Assembly: GCA_035041965.1 (NCBI GenBank)
Contig: JAPYMA010000378.1
Coordinates: forward strand, 1-64,000
Origin: Anisakis pegreffii
Taxonomy: Eukaryota; Nematoda; Chromadorea; Rhabditida; Anisakidae
DNA: 64,000 nt
Direction: 5' to 3'
In this document: positions 14,401 to 26,006 of the stretch, piece by piece
Position numbering within the stretch: the stretch's first letter is position 1
How the letters are laid out: every line of letters starts with the position of its first letter
Notes under the pieces: generated by a model
Database searches by the model: none
Told to the model about the DNA's origin: nothing
Seen by the model: only the letters and a program-made list of their open reading frames with translations
Program-made: the position numbers and the translations under genes

Positions 14401-16597
14401 TGTGACAATTATTGATATCATCCATTAAAAAATATCGTTCAGTGGAACTGATTTTCTAGAAATTATTTAGCAGTATCACTTATGTGCACCTCATGCCCCA
14501 ATGAAAACGAGAAACTTTATTAGATGCGGAAATTTTTAGATGATCCATCATTAGAAATGTTCGAGGAGACAAGCTGTAATGATTTTGAAGTCAATATTTT
14601 ATTAAGTATTGTCACCTTCACTAATATTGAATGTTATTAACTGATATAAGATATTAGAACTTCTAAAACCTCCTTTGATACGTATTTTGATATTTTTCTT
14701 TTTCATACTGATCTCGCCCGTCTCACTACTGAATCATAATCATTATCATTATTGGGGTTCTTTATAAATGATGTTCCTTTAACGAACTCAATCACTGTTA
14801 GATTAAGTAATGTCTTAGATTCGATTGCGATTTCATTTGATGAATGATTTATGTGCATTGAATAGTGTAAAATGACGGAACGGGTGGAGGAGATCCATTC
14901 TTGCTTGAACGTTGAGATTTTGCCATTTTACTTATTATGTTTACTCCCAAGAGATATATGTGCTACTCAAAATTAAACTAACCATGAAACGCAAATGGAA
15001 TCGAGATCACCATCCTTCATCATCAGTGTGTTTTAGTTTTTGCTTTGTTGTATTACTTTTTATTACTATTGTTGCTGGTCATTGTTCAGTTTCATGAAAA
15101 ACACGCATTCTTATAAACCCCTTCCTTCTCTATATGTTCCTTTTTAATTGTTCAAGCATTCTTATTTGAAATAAAAAACAGGATTTTATACCTGAGTACG
15201 TATAGTATAAATTACGCATGTAAAAATATCTCATACATAATGCTCTATCATACTTTTCATTTTTTAACGGATGATCATATTCTGCTATTACGATCACATT
15301 CTCTCTTTTTTAAGGGACTGATTCTATACCATTCGTGCTAATACTCAAATATATCAATTTCACACATATCTGAACTCATACTTAATTCTAAGAAAGAGTG
15401 CTTATCGGCACGCTCTTCATTTTGTTATTAATCACTAACTACAATATCAATTCAGTTTTCCAAGAGCTCATCATAAATGTTAATTTTTGACATTCGAATG
15501 AAACTTCTAACTTCATTCTTCACGTTTCCTCCGCTCTTTTGCAGCTCCTTGATTGCTGTTCACTATTAACTCATAAATTTGGCTGAGACCTCTTTTATTA
15601 TGCCAAAGCCGTGTGGCTTCTTCTACTTTGATGTAGCATTCACCAATAGTGGGAGTAGCTGGATTTGATGAATGTAAATGCATCTACCTCGTTGAAATTG
15701 AAGTCCGAATTTACTTTTTCTCCTTTCGCCCTCATTCGAATTCCATTTTCAAAAATTGCCTCCCTCACGTTCAAACTTTCTCCGTAAGACTAAACTCGGT
15801 CTGACGTACTTCCACTCATTCGGCTATCTAATTAGTAAAGTGTTTGCAAATTTTTGTTTTTATAATACAGCACATCAATCATTTGCTCTTGTCATCAATT
15901 CAAACAAACAGTCATCATGAATCATCTAATATTCTCATGTTCGGTAATGATATTGAACTTGTTTCGGTCGCGAAATTTATATTTCGCACATAGGTCAGAT
16001 TAAACGACGAATCTCCATCGCAAACGAGAACTCGAAACTTCATCTTGATGAATCTTTATGAAGCATTCGATGATGTCCACACTGGATATACTATATAAGT
16101 AAATTGATCACTCACTTAAATTTGATCACCTATCATTTGGATACCTTAAAATTTTATGCAAATATAAGCATTGAGTTAATAGTGAACAACTTCGGATATG
16201 ATAATGTTGCGGTCATCAGAATTGATTTGGATGTAAAGCTGTTGTTGGTCGGGAAAGCATTACAGTAATTTATCGACAGTGGGTAAAGTATCAATAAGTG
16301 AGCATTAAATTGTTGTTTGAATGTAATACGAAGAGTGTGGTGGTAATGAAATGGATGGGTAGTGATGAGACGTTGTTTGTGTTATCGTGCGTGAATAATA
16401 TGAGAATGTGAACGGATTGTTTTGCATCGGAAGAATAAAATTGCTGTTTGCATGGTTCATGTTCTACAACACTCTCAGAATGATGCTGCTCAATTATGCG
16501 ATTTTTAAATACACCAACCCGAGTCGTCGTCTTTCCATTGCATTCTCTCTTCCAAACATCAAAAATCTTTGGATTTTCATTTGTTCATTCCTTGCAG

Positions 16598-16668
16598 GTG
16601 TGCATCTTGTTGCTTGTATTGATGGCAGTTCTGTCAGCAATATTCGCACGGAAACAACACTTTTAAAA
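16598..16668 (+). CDS. Candidate internal exon
   Basis: Bounded by a good acceptor (CATTCCTTGCAG) and a donor (TTAAAA/GTAATC). Two frames are possible: VHLVACIDGSSVSNIRTETT, open throughout, or a hydrophobic one, VCILLLVLMAVLSAIFARKQ, which meets TAA before the donor. No partner exon was found. Confidence 0.2.
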
Positions 16669-18994
16669 GTAATCTTAGAAATGATTTGCAACGTGAAGCT
16701 GATGATAATTTAGAATGCTGTGATCAGCATCATTGACACGAAAGAGAATTGTAATTACCACTCTAGGTCGAGTATATTCATGAGAATGAGATCGGTAATT
16801 GGTTCACCTCATAAACAATGGGATGCTGAGGTGTGTGAGAGGGTTGCTTTCAAAGAGAATATCATTTGTAAGAGTGAATATTTTGAGTGAAAATTATCGT
16901 CGAATGGATTCACACTGACGTTAACCATTGTGAACGAAGTGTGAAACGAGTTGAACGGAACAAAAACCAATCTGTGCTATGATATGTTCTGCCTTGAATG
17001 CTCACTGGGTGAATTGTCAGCAGCAAAACAAAGGAAATAACACGGAGACTTCCACCATCCCCTTGAACTCTGAGAGTATTGCGTTATTTGCGTTATTCCT
17101 GAACCCAACATTTTTCTTCCCGAACCTCTCGTTGACTCTCGTGGAGTTCCATTCGTTTCAATATTCGTGGCCCAATTAAGCACTTGGCATAATTGAGAGA
17201 GATGAGAATTGCCTATTAAATCAGGTTGTCGAATGTTCGTTCTGTAAGGATTCGTTGTGAAGGTGTGCAATAAGTATTAAATAAAACGTCTGGTATCGCT
17301 CTGGTGACGAGCCATTATCGCTATTCACATAGCGAGTACGGTACCAATGATCGTAAATGTGTATATGCTAAAGAACTGATACGGTAGCGGTTAACGATGA
17401 ATAATGCACTCGAATTGTTTTTGTCACTTATCGATACGAACCGTTTTTGAGTGTTGTGACTAAATGTGATTGATTCGATTGTTTTTAATGCATTCGTGCA
17501 CTTAAAATTGAGATGCGCTTGTGCTGAAAACATTGTAGAAAAGGGTTTATTTTAAAATGGTGCTGATCACTTGCACTTGAGCATTCGTATTTGCGTATTT
17601 CCAACACATTCCAACACGTCTGCTGTTTTCAAGAAACGGCAACTCTGAACGAGCACGCTGGCTTAAGTGCTTGAATTGCGCACTTTTGATTTGAGGTAAC
17701 AAAATTCGACTTGATTAGTTTCAGTAGCAGTTTCAAATCGCAACAGCGTGCAGATATTCCCTACATAATCTATAATTCACAGTCGACAACCCAGGTTGTA
17801 GCTCAGATTCTCTCTCACCATGGTGCTTGGCATCGTTTAAAAACACTTATATTATTCACCAAACAAAACCACCAAATGCCATCGAAAGTGAGAAAATAAA
17901 TAATGTGAACGATTTAAGAAAGAAAACTGTGAAATGAATGAATGGTCTTTTTTGGGCTGATTCCGAGTTCTTTTACTCTCAAATATTCTTCCGTTAAAAA
18001 AAAAACAACAAATTGTTCAACTTTTGGAAAAAGGCAATTGATAGTTTGCGATGAAATGCATTGGAAATACTTGTGAGGCGTACACTTAAAGAGTGATAGA
18101 GTTATTAGAAGTAATTTTATTCATGTACGATATCAGATCATTTTTATTCTCTCGGTATATCATCAGTAGGATTGCTTCATGTTTAGCTTCGAATGCCTAG
18201 GATCACTTCACATATTCCATGACCTCCTTAATATCCTTCTTAACTGTTAGCATTCAAACAGTGCACTCATAGCACCAAATCGAAATGATAACCATTCCTC
18301 TGAAATATTCATCGATAAGGATGACTCTTTCAGATTTTTATTATATCTCATTTACCAAACACTCACACATCACTTATTTGCTTCCAACAAAAGCTTTTTT
18401 TGTAAAATGGTAGTGAGTTTGAAACTCACAAATCATGAGGGTGTTTTTGCCGAAAAACGGTGTCGGATAGCATGCCTAAACAAGCGATAAACGTTCTTCA
18501 TGTCAAACATTGAAATTCTGCGTGCAATCAGTAAACTTCCAAAAAATTGTAGGATCAATAATTTACACACTGATGAAGATTAATGCTATGATATCCATAG
18601 ATGCGTGTAGTAAAAGTTTATAGCCTCAGTTAGTCTCTTGAGCGTTCGATTATGCATAAAATGAAACATCGCAGCTTACACGTTCTTGATTTTGTTGTCA
18701 TTTTAAACGTTTTCGTTTTCAATAACTTCATATAATTGTTTACTCATTTCTTTTTGTCATACTGTTTGAATGACTACCAATCCGAAGTGAATTTCAAAAA
18801 AATTCTATCGTTTGGCTGAACAAATTGCTGAAACTATGCTCAATTTTAGTTAGGTTCACCCAAAGGTTCATTTCATTGTATCGAGATTACGACAAATGAA
18901 TATCCTCTTAAGTTTGCACTACTTGCCAAAAGTAACTCATACGTATTATTTTGGTCGAATAAACAGTACTTAAAATAGTTCGTTCCAAATGCAT

Positions 18995-19035
18995 GATCAG
19001 TTTGATCAGTTTGATCAGTTTGGAATGATCAGTTT
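18995..19035. repeat. Tandem GATCAGTTT repeat
   Basis: Three exact head-to-tail copies of a 9-bp unit at 18995-19021, then GGAAT and a fourth copy at 19027-19035. Confidence 0.9.
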
Positions 19036-20478
19036 GAAGTTTTTTGAGACATTGAGATTCTCGCATTCTGCTTGACGAGATAAACAGAGCTGTTTTACTT
19101 CAATAAGAAACACTGATCTGTTGTTCTACGAATCTCAATTTCATCAGCTATGAACTTCCTTTTGTTTTAACTCGTATTAATACTTGTTATTGCTAGAAAA
19201 TAACATAAATAATCTTAGTGGATTTGAAATATCTTATAGGTCGATCAAGATTAGGCTTTTTTCACTGAAAGCAGCTACATAAAAGAAGTGATTTTTACCT
19301 GGGAGAAGGGCACTCGAAGTTCTCATCGATATGGTATTTGTGCGCATAATGTGAACAGTGAACATCAGTACATGAAATAACTATCCAGGGAGCATTTCAT
19401 TGATTGGTTGGTTTCCATAAATTATTTGAATGAGTGAGAACAGAGTGGATGATGGCATTTGAATCTGGTAATGAATGATTTTCATGTAATAACCACTTTT
19501 GGAACGTGACTGACGTTTTAGCAGACACATTCCCATTCATTTCGGTTTGTGTTCGTATTACGGAATCGCTTTTATAATTCATTGATAATACTCAAAACGA
19601 TGAATGATTAGTTGTTGCGAATATGGATTACTGTGTTAATGAAGAGGAAACTATATTTGATGGATTTGAAAACTTGGGTTGTTTTCGTTTGCAATGAGAT
19701 GTTTTGAGGAATACGAGAACATACACTTATAATGTGATGAAACCGGTTTGTTAACTTGAGAAGAGAGGCCAACAAACGAGCGCACCAACAAAATCTTACC
19801 CGTGGGGTTTGGAGCGACTTTTATTGATACGCGTTTGCGCAGATGATGCAAAAATATGCATTGATATCAACTACCCCTAACGATAATATTGGTATTGAAT
19901 AGTTTCGGTTGAGCTTTACAGCTTCGAGTTTCATCGTCATCGGGTAACCACTAATTCTAGAAAACATCATTTGTCGTTCGAGACTTATTCTCACTGAATG
20001 GAATCACATTGATTAAGCGATCTGATGTACTGTTCGATAACATTCGCTAACATTCACGAATAGCACTGTCACGTTCCACCATCCCACTCCTCTACTACTT
20101 TGCACGTTCGTCAGTTTGAATCTGTGTAATTCCATTTCGATGATATGATTGCTCATAATCTGTTGTATGGTTATTTCACTCGTATATTCAGCTTTAATAT
20201 TCAGTACAACACTTCGCCAACGTCATAATCTATTTGTCTTCTTCCACTGATATGTTCATGATCATTGATGTGTCTCTTTAGCCATTCACTGATGTGCTCG
20301 CAAGGTTTTGGGTATCATCAGCCGTTGCTACACGATTTTGATTATGAATATTTGGATAGGTATACACATCCCACTGATAATGCGATTATTTATCATTTTG
20401 AAAGTTGTATTCGTGAAAGAATAGAATAATGAGCATTGGTAATATATCGATGTAATAATGTAGAATTTGATTAACGAA

Positions 20479-20847
20479 TTAACGAACATAGGTGATATTG
20501 GTAACATTTGGATAATGCCCTACGCTACCATCGTTAGCTGTGTGGGAAGAAGAATATCGACGAAGAACGAATTTGATATTGGTGATAAGAGAGAGGCATA
20601 AACTCGTAATGAATACTAATTGCTGTCTAAATAAATAGATGGATATTGGTGAGTAAAAGCTGTCTTGAACCAGTATCAGAGCTGCATAAGTGTTTTGAAC
20701 CGCTTGTTGATATTTCAATAGATTCGTAATGTTGATGGGTTGTACAGTCAGTTGATTCGTAATGTCTTCAGGCGAGAAATGTCGTCGATGTGCATCCGGT
20801 CCGGTACGCATTAAGAAGTCACTCAAAACAACTTTACGTGCGCACAT
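20479..20847 (-). CDS. Candidate ORF, 122 codons, unknown
   Basis: The longest unexplained frame in the left part. Its first half looks coding (MRTGPDAHRRHFSPEDITNQ, then LTVQPINITNLLKYQQAVQN). The second half is more hydrophobic (SIYLFRQQLVFITSLCLSL). About one frame of this length is expected by chance in the window. Other coding-like minus-strand frames lie nearby (21219-21419, 21720-22049, 22782-23054), so a minus-strand gene across 20.4-23.1 kb is possible but not assembled. Confidence 0.3.
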   Translation of the reverse strand: MCARKVVLSDFLMRTGPDAHRRHFSPEDITNQLTVQPINITNLLKYQQAVQNTYAALILVQDSFYSPISIYLFRQQLVFITSLCLSLITNIKFVLRRYSSSHTANDGSVGHYPNVTNITYVR

Positions 20848-21392
20848 ACCTATCTAGATACTTAAATACAAATGGACATAATGAATGTGGTCATTTTTTT
20901 AGATATAACACAACAGGTGAATGCATAGTTTTGATGTGCATAGTTAGAGATTAGTGACGAGGTGTTTTGTGCACGGAATAATAAAGTGTTTTTGAGAAGG
21001 GGAAGAAACAAGTTCGGTGACGGTACATTAAAACAGCTCTAGAGAACTTGTCGTTCTAAACGATTCATGTTTTGATTTCGCATTTCACTTTTCCGATTCG
21101 AACATCAATTTGTTTCGCTTCAATTGACCAATTGCTCGGTTGTTTACCTATCCATCTGTCTGTATGGTCGTTGATCCGTCATCTGATCAACACAATCTCA
21201 TCTATCTCCCTCCTCCTGCTATCCTACCACAAATATCCATCCGTCATTCTCTTCTAGCGATCGTATCATCTTTGACGTGTTATTCTTTTGACGTTTATCG
21301 ACGATTATTGCTTGATCTTCTCCAACTTTTCGCTTTTCATTATCATCTTCGAATAATCCAAATTCATAAGTGATCGAATCTATATGATACTC

Positions 21393-21450
21393 AACGAATT
21401 TGTATATCTTGAAAAACACTTAACGAATTTGCATATCTTCAAAATACTTC
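21393..21450. repeat. 29-bp imperfect tandem repeat
   Basis: AACGAATTTGTATATCTTGA and following bases at 21393-21421 recur from 21422 as AACGAATTTGCATATCTTCA with few changes. Confidence 0.75.
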
Positions 21451-21719
21451 ACATTTCATTTCACTGCCCAGCCCTATTCAATTATAATTCTTTGGTTATC
21501 ATATCCTTTCACGTCGTACTTCATCCATCACATGTATTTGTTAATGTGTTCACCCATGATTACGATGAATTTATGCACGGATATTAAATAACAATTATGA
21601 CTGTCATCTTTTATTTTACAATTGTCGAAGTTGGAATGGTTGTAGAAAATATAATGGTTTGAGTTGTTCTCTTCTGACGATGTTTTGCGTCGACAGATGA
21701 AATAAGTTCTTTTGTTTTT

Positions 21720-22049
21720 CTATAGTCCCTCAATGAATTCATATGAGCGAGCGAGCCGTTGCAGGAAACTCCATTTCACATACAACGCCAGAAATGTTTT
21801 GTTGAGTTGTATTATAATACTCAAATTTTTACGAACGAATGAAAGCGTATTTGATGTGTCAAACATCAGTGAGGATTTTTGGTGTTCGTTTGTGATGTTT
21901 AAGTTTTCATCAGTAATGCATTCGAGCAGATCAAATGCAGAAGTTCGACAGCCGTCGGAATCAATCCGACTAACTCGACAACGCTTAAGAATTGACTGAG
22001 TGCGTGCTTTGCAAGTCAGCATCAAGACCACGATCAATTTTAGTTGCAT
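21720..22049 (-). CDS. Candidate ORF, 109 codons, unknown
   Basis: It begins MQLKLIVVLMLTCKARTQS, which could be a short signal peptide, followed by KRCRVSRIDSDGCRTSAFDL and LECITDENLNITNEHQKSS, with three Cys. The composition is coding-like. No family is recognised. It overlaps a plus-strand frame (21712-21999) that looks like its shadow. Chance remains possible. Confidence 0.3.
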   Translation of the reverse strand: MQLKLIVVLMLTCKARTQSILKRCRVSRIDSDGCRTSAFDLLECITDENLNITNEHQKSSLMFDTSNTLSFVRKNLSIIIQLNKTFLALYVKWSFLQRLARSYEFIEGL

Positions 22050-23178
22050 CCTCCATACATATCGACGATACCAGCATAAGTTCTGAACCCGTGCCTAGCA
22101 AATGAAATATCGTTGTTACCATTATGATAATAGTGCGACATCAGTTTGAACCATCTTTGTGACGCCATCCATTTTGCAGTTTTCAATAGCGCGAGTTCTG
22201 GTCGTCGATGTTTTGATGGAGTTTGAAGTTCGTTTCAGAAATATCTTAAATTTTGAAATTTTATGTTCATCTTCCAGAATTTTGTTCTCTCTAAAAATAG
22301 ATCAAAAGAATATTTGTCCAAAGGAAATTGTGTTGGACGCAATAGTGAACTCGAACGAGCAGATAATTCGTTGTCACTAATAGATCTGTGAAACAATGTG
22401 ATGTCAGTAACAAATGTATTATTGATAATGATTATTATAAACAGGCTAATAATGATAGGAAAGAATGTTATCGTTTTGTTGAGTCTAACGAATGGGAAAC
22501 GTTTATAATCAATACGGTATTCGTATGCGTCCTATTGAAATTTGACGTATGAGTGAAGTTGAACAATTGTGAAAATGAGCGTATTAGATAAATAATCTCG
22601 TATCGTGTGGCAATGAGCAACTACGGCACGTTGCAAAGCAGAAAGAAACAAGACGATTACGTTGATTCACCAGAAGTGACTTTGAATCATCGCGTTCAGT
22701 GGCTTGATTTAAACTGAATAAACGAATTGCCCACATTCAGAAATATTCGATTGATTTGAGTCAACTCAAACGGTCACTATTTCAATCTGATTCGTTTTCA
22801 GACTGATCGTTTCTATGCTTACAAGAAACTTTCATTGTTTTGTTTTTTATTTTCCTCGTCATCGATTCTCTCTTGCCGTTCAGCTCAACTTTTTTCCAGA
22901 ATTCCTGGAATGGTTGCTGGTCAGAATTTTCACATGAAAGAATTGTGTTTCGTGTGTTCATTAATTTACTGTGTGTTTTAGTGTGTTTTTTAATTAATTT
23001 TAAGCATTTGCACAAATTCCTCCGTGGTCGTAGCAAAACATTGATGCATTTCATTTATTTTGTTTCAGTAACTGTCAGTTATTATTGATAGATTGAAATG
23101 TAGAGAGGGATAATATTTGTCACATTCAACATATTTCCTTTTAGTTGAGCGCTGAACAACCACCATTTTTGTGGATGA

Positions 23179-23397
23179 GTGAAAATATGTGTCACATTCT
23201 CAGACAACGTACGAACAGATGAACGGTTCATCCAACGTATGACGGCTCCACTTCTTTACGTCTGCAGCTCTCGGCTTGAGAATCACCGAATTGATGTTTC
23301 GCAAGAGGTGTACTGCTTTCCTTCCCACAATATTACGTTAATTTGGAGAGACGGAGAAGAAGAGCGGCTCAACGAAATCTCATTTTGGGACTGCTAA
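23179..23397 (+). CDS. Candidate coding exon
   Basis: In a locally GC-richer patch. Reads DNVRTDERFIQRMTAPLLYV, then SSRLENHRIDVSQEVYCFPS, ending in a stop at 23397. An acceptor-like CATTCTCAG precedes it. The minus-strand frames have several stops, which favours the plus strand. No partner exon or family is recognised. Confidence 0.25.
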   Translation: MKICVTFSDNVRTDERFIQRMTAPLLYVCSSRLENHRIDVSQEVYCFPSHNITLIWRDGEEERLNEISFWDC

Positions 23398-25926
23398 TTG
23401 TGATGACTTTACATATTCATTAGCTATCAATGATACCGAATTATTTTTTCGGTGTGGTTGAAAATGCATTCATGCAATCATTAGTAATGTTGTTTACCTT
23501 GTTTACGCTCACTGCAGTGCAATGATATCGCTGAAACCGTAAAACAAAGCAATGCTACTGTGCGCCTCATATTTATGTTCCTGCATGTTTTCATACAACA
23601 CAAATATTTTATAATTCCTTATTGTGACAAACGTCTCGCGGAATGTGATGCTTTAGTAGAATCTAGTAATTCAGGACTTATAACACAATGACTTTAAATA
23701 TTCCAGTCGTGTTCACTTTCTTGAGATAGCAGCCAAAGAGAGCAGCAAAGGTTGTATAAGAAGTATCTTTATCCATAATTTTCGGGAAAATCTACTCGTA
23801 AAGCGCTCTCGTATGCTCGATAAGATCCAATAAGGGTGTTTGTTGACTTTTAGAAATATGAATGTGACTTTCATCAGTCCACAACGATCGTTCCTTTAAT
23901 CACATATATTTCACAGATTGTTCAATTAAAAGTTAGCAGAATATAGGATGAAACGAACAAAAAATGAAAACACCCTATAAAAACTTCCATCGCTTTCAAT
24001 GTAACGGTCAAATTCATTACCAATCGTTTGCTGTAAAACCATCAAAAGCCTCTGTACGATTGTATTTAAGCTGAACATGTCTCGTTTTTGTGCACGATTG
24101 AAATTCTGATGTCCTTCTTTTTCCAAGAAGATTCAAGCCGATGAAAGCTGATGACTCTCAGTCAGCTGTTATATTTAACAGTAATATACGCAAAGAGAAC
24201 GAAAACAAGGATACAAATTTCGCTTCTTGTCGCTTGAAACATCGAATAAGATCAGTGACAGATACTCTTGTTGGCACTTCTGAGCATCATCCTTAAACCA
24301 TTCTCAAGAAACTTCCACTCCATAAAAATTTTTCGTTTTTCTTTCACCTCCCCGCCCCTCCCACCGAAAAATTTGATATGTTCAATGAAGTTAATTCAGT
24401 TTGATCATGAATAAAACGCTAATGCGATTGTGATAAAAAAGATGAATTGTTGTTGGAATATTGTTCGATTATTCGATCGAGTAATGAACGAGAATCGACA
24501 CGCGGAAGATGGGTAATGATGGCACTGTATTAATACCAATAACGCTATGGTAGAATTATAACTGGTGAGTGATGCTGAAGGGCAATTGGCTTATGCAAAT
24601 TAAACGTGTTCTATCACAAACAACTCGAAATCAGTATCAATATCAGATACGAATTTATTTGGTTGCTTGCTTCGATAGAACTGCCATGTTCGATGAGATC
24701 AATAGCATTCATCAGTTACTTGATTGATTGACCGCATTTTATCACCTATTTCTATTTGAATGAGATTATTTATTCGTTTACTTAATGCTATTAGTAATAT
24801 TAGCTTAATGTCGCCTTCATTGAGCAGCAATTAATCTCGCTGCTTTCAGTTCATCACTGCATTCAGCGTTCACAGCATTCACCACCCGTTATTGCTAACA
24901 TTATCATATCATTTTAATATTAACTCAACTTTCATTAATTGTATCAACCCAATCCGTCCGTCACAGGCACAACCAGCCAGCTGTAACATCTCTCATATCT
25001 CAGTGCTGCTCACTTTGACCCTTTTCTCCTCTTGTTTACAATAAAATCGAACTTTTTATCGCTCAAATATACCAAATGTCGTGCTTTAACTGTTAAACCA
25101 GATAGATCCCTTTTGCATTCACATATAACTTACGAATTCGTATAGTTCTTGTTTGTTTGTTTAGTTGTTTGTTTGTCTATTCAACCAACCATAATACCGT
25201 TCGCTTAACAGTATCATCAAATTTCCTTGAAAATAACTTTGAAATTATTTCATTCAATATCTTTCAAAATTATTTCATTCAAAAATTCAATGATTAGTTC
25301 AAAAACTTTGGCTTTGACCACTCATAGAGCACTGCACAATTTTTGCATTCAGATTATGCTGATTTTATTATGAACTTCTAACTTGGAGCGGTTTTGGATT
25401 TTCACTTCGGAGCATTATTAGTGAAGCATTAGTGAACTTCTAACGTTACTATTCGAAACATTTTCTTGCAATCGAAAATTTTTTGATTTCAGTACGGAGA
25501 AATTATTATGAGGTTGGCATATGAATGTCATGTCCTATGTTGGAACAGTTCAGCTTTTTCAGTCCCGTTTCAGTGAGTAATTTTCGAAATTGTTTTCAAA
25601 TTGGACAGCAGCGTATGTCTGTTTTGATATGAGTATGTGCAATCATCTCTCTAAGTACATTGTTTTCGTTAGGTCAATTCACTCTCGATTGAAGGATTTT
25701 TGAACATGAACAGTTTTTTTTCGAAAAAAAGAGTCATGCGGTTCATATTTTTGCGCAATTTTTTAAATTAGATAATGCTTCGCATTCCGTTCGTTTCTCG
25801 TCAGTCGATCCAATAAAACTACTTGACGCAACTCAACGCATGGGATGCGATTTTTTGATTAGAACACTTTATCAAATGCTTGATCCATTCTCATGAAATA
25901 TCTTACATACGGCTTCATTTACTGAC

Positions 25927-26006
25927 CTGTCTTCGATGCGTATTTCACATAAGTTTGTTCTTGTCCAATCCAACTCTCTCCATGCGTCTCTCTTGAAGAA
26001 ACGGCG
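25927..26006 (-). CDS. Candidate internal exon
   Basis: An 80-base segment between GACGTTTCAG and GACAG/GTCAGT, open in one frame as RRFFKRDAWRELDWTRTNLC EIRIED. Good splice sites and composition, but isolated. Confidence 0.3.

Larger units (their letters stand above)
1..20478. other. Gene-poor AT-rich stretch
   Basis: No gene can be assembled here. The open frames (the longest are 11259-11570 minus and 16408-16713 plus, just over 100 codons) are of a length expected by chance at 35% GC. Some have coding-like composition and are listed separately with low confidence. Simple GTTT/TTTG runs, short pyrimidine-rich tracts (for example 5140-5165), a hairpin at 6661-6690 and a 9-bp tandem repeat at 18995-19035 are present. 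It may be intergenic, or large introns of a gene whose exons I cannot see. Confidence 0.5.

Noticed and set aside
16977..17270. 97-codon minus-strand frame overlapping a 66-codon plus-strand frame
   Set aside because: Both strands are open over the same bases, with no splice sites or motif that favour either.
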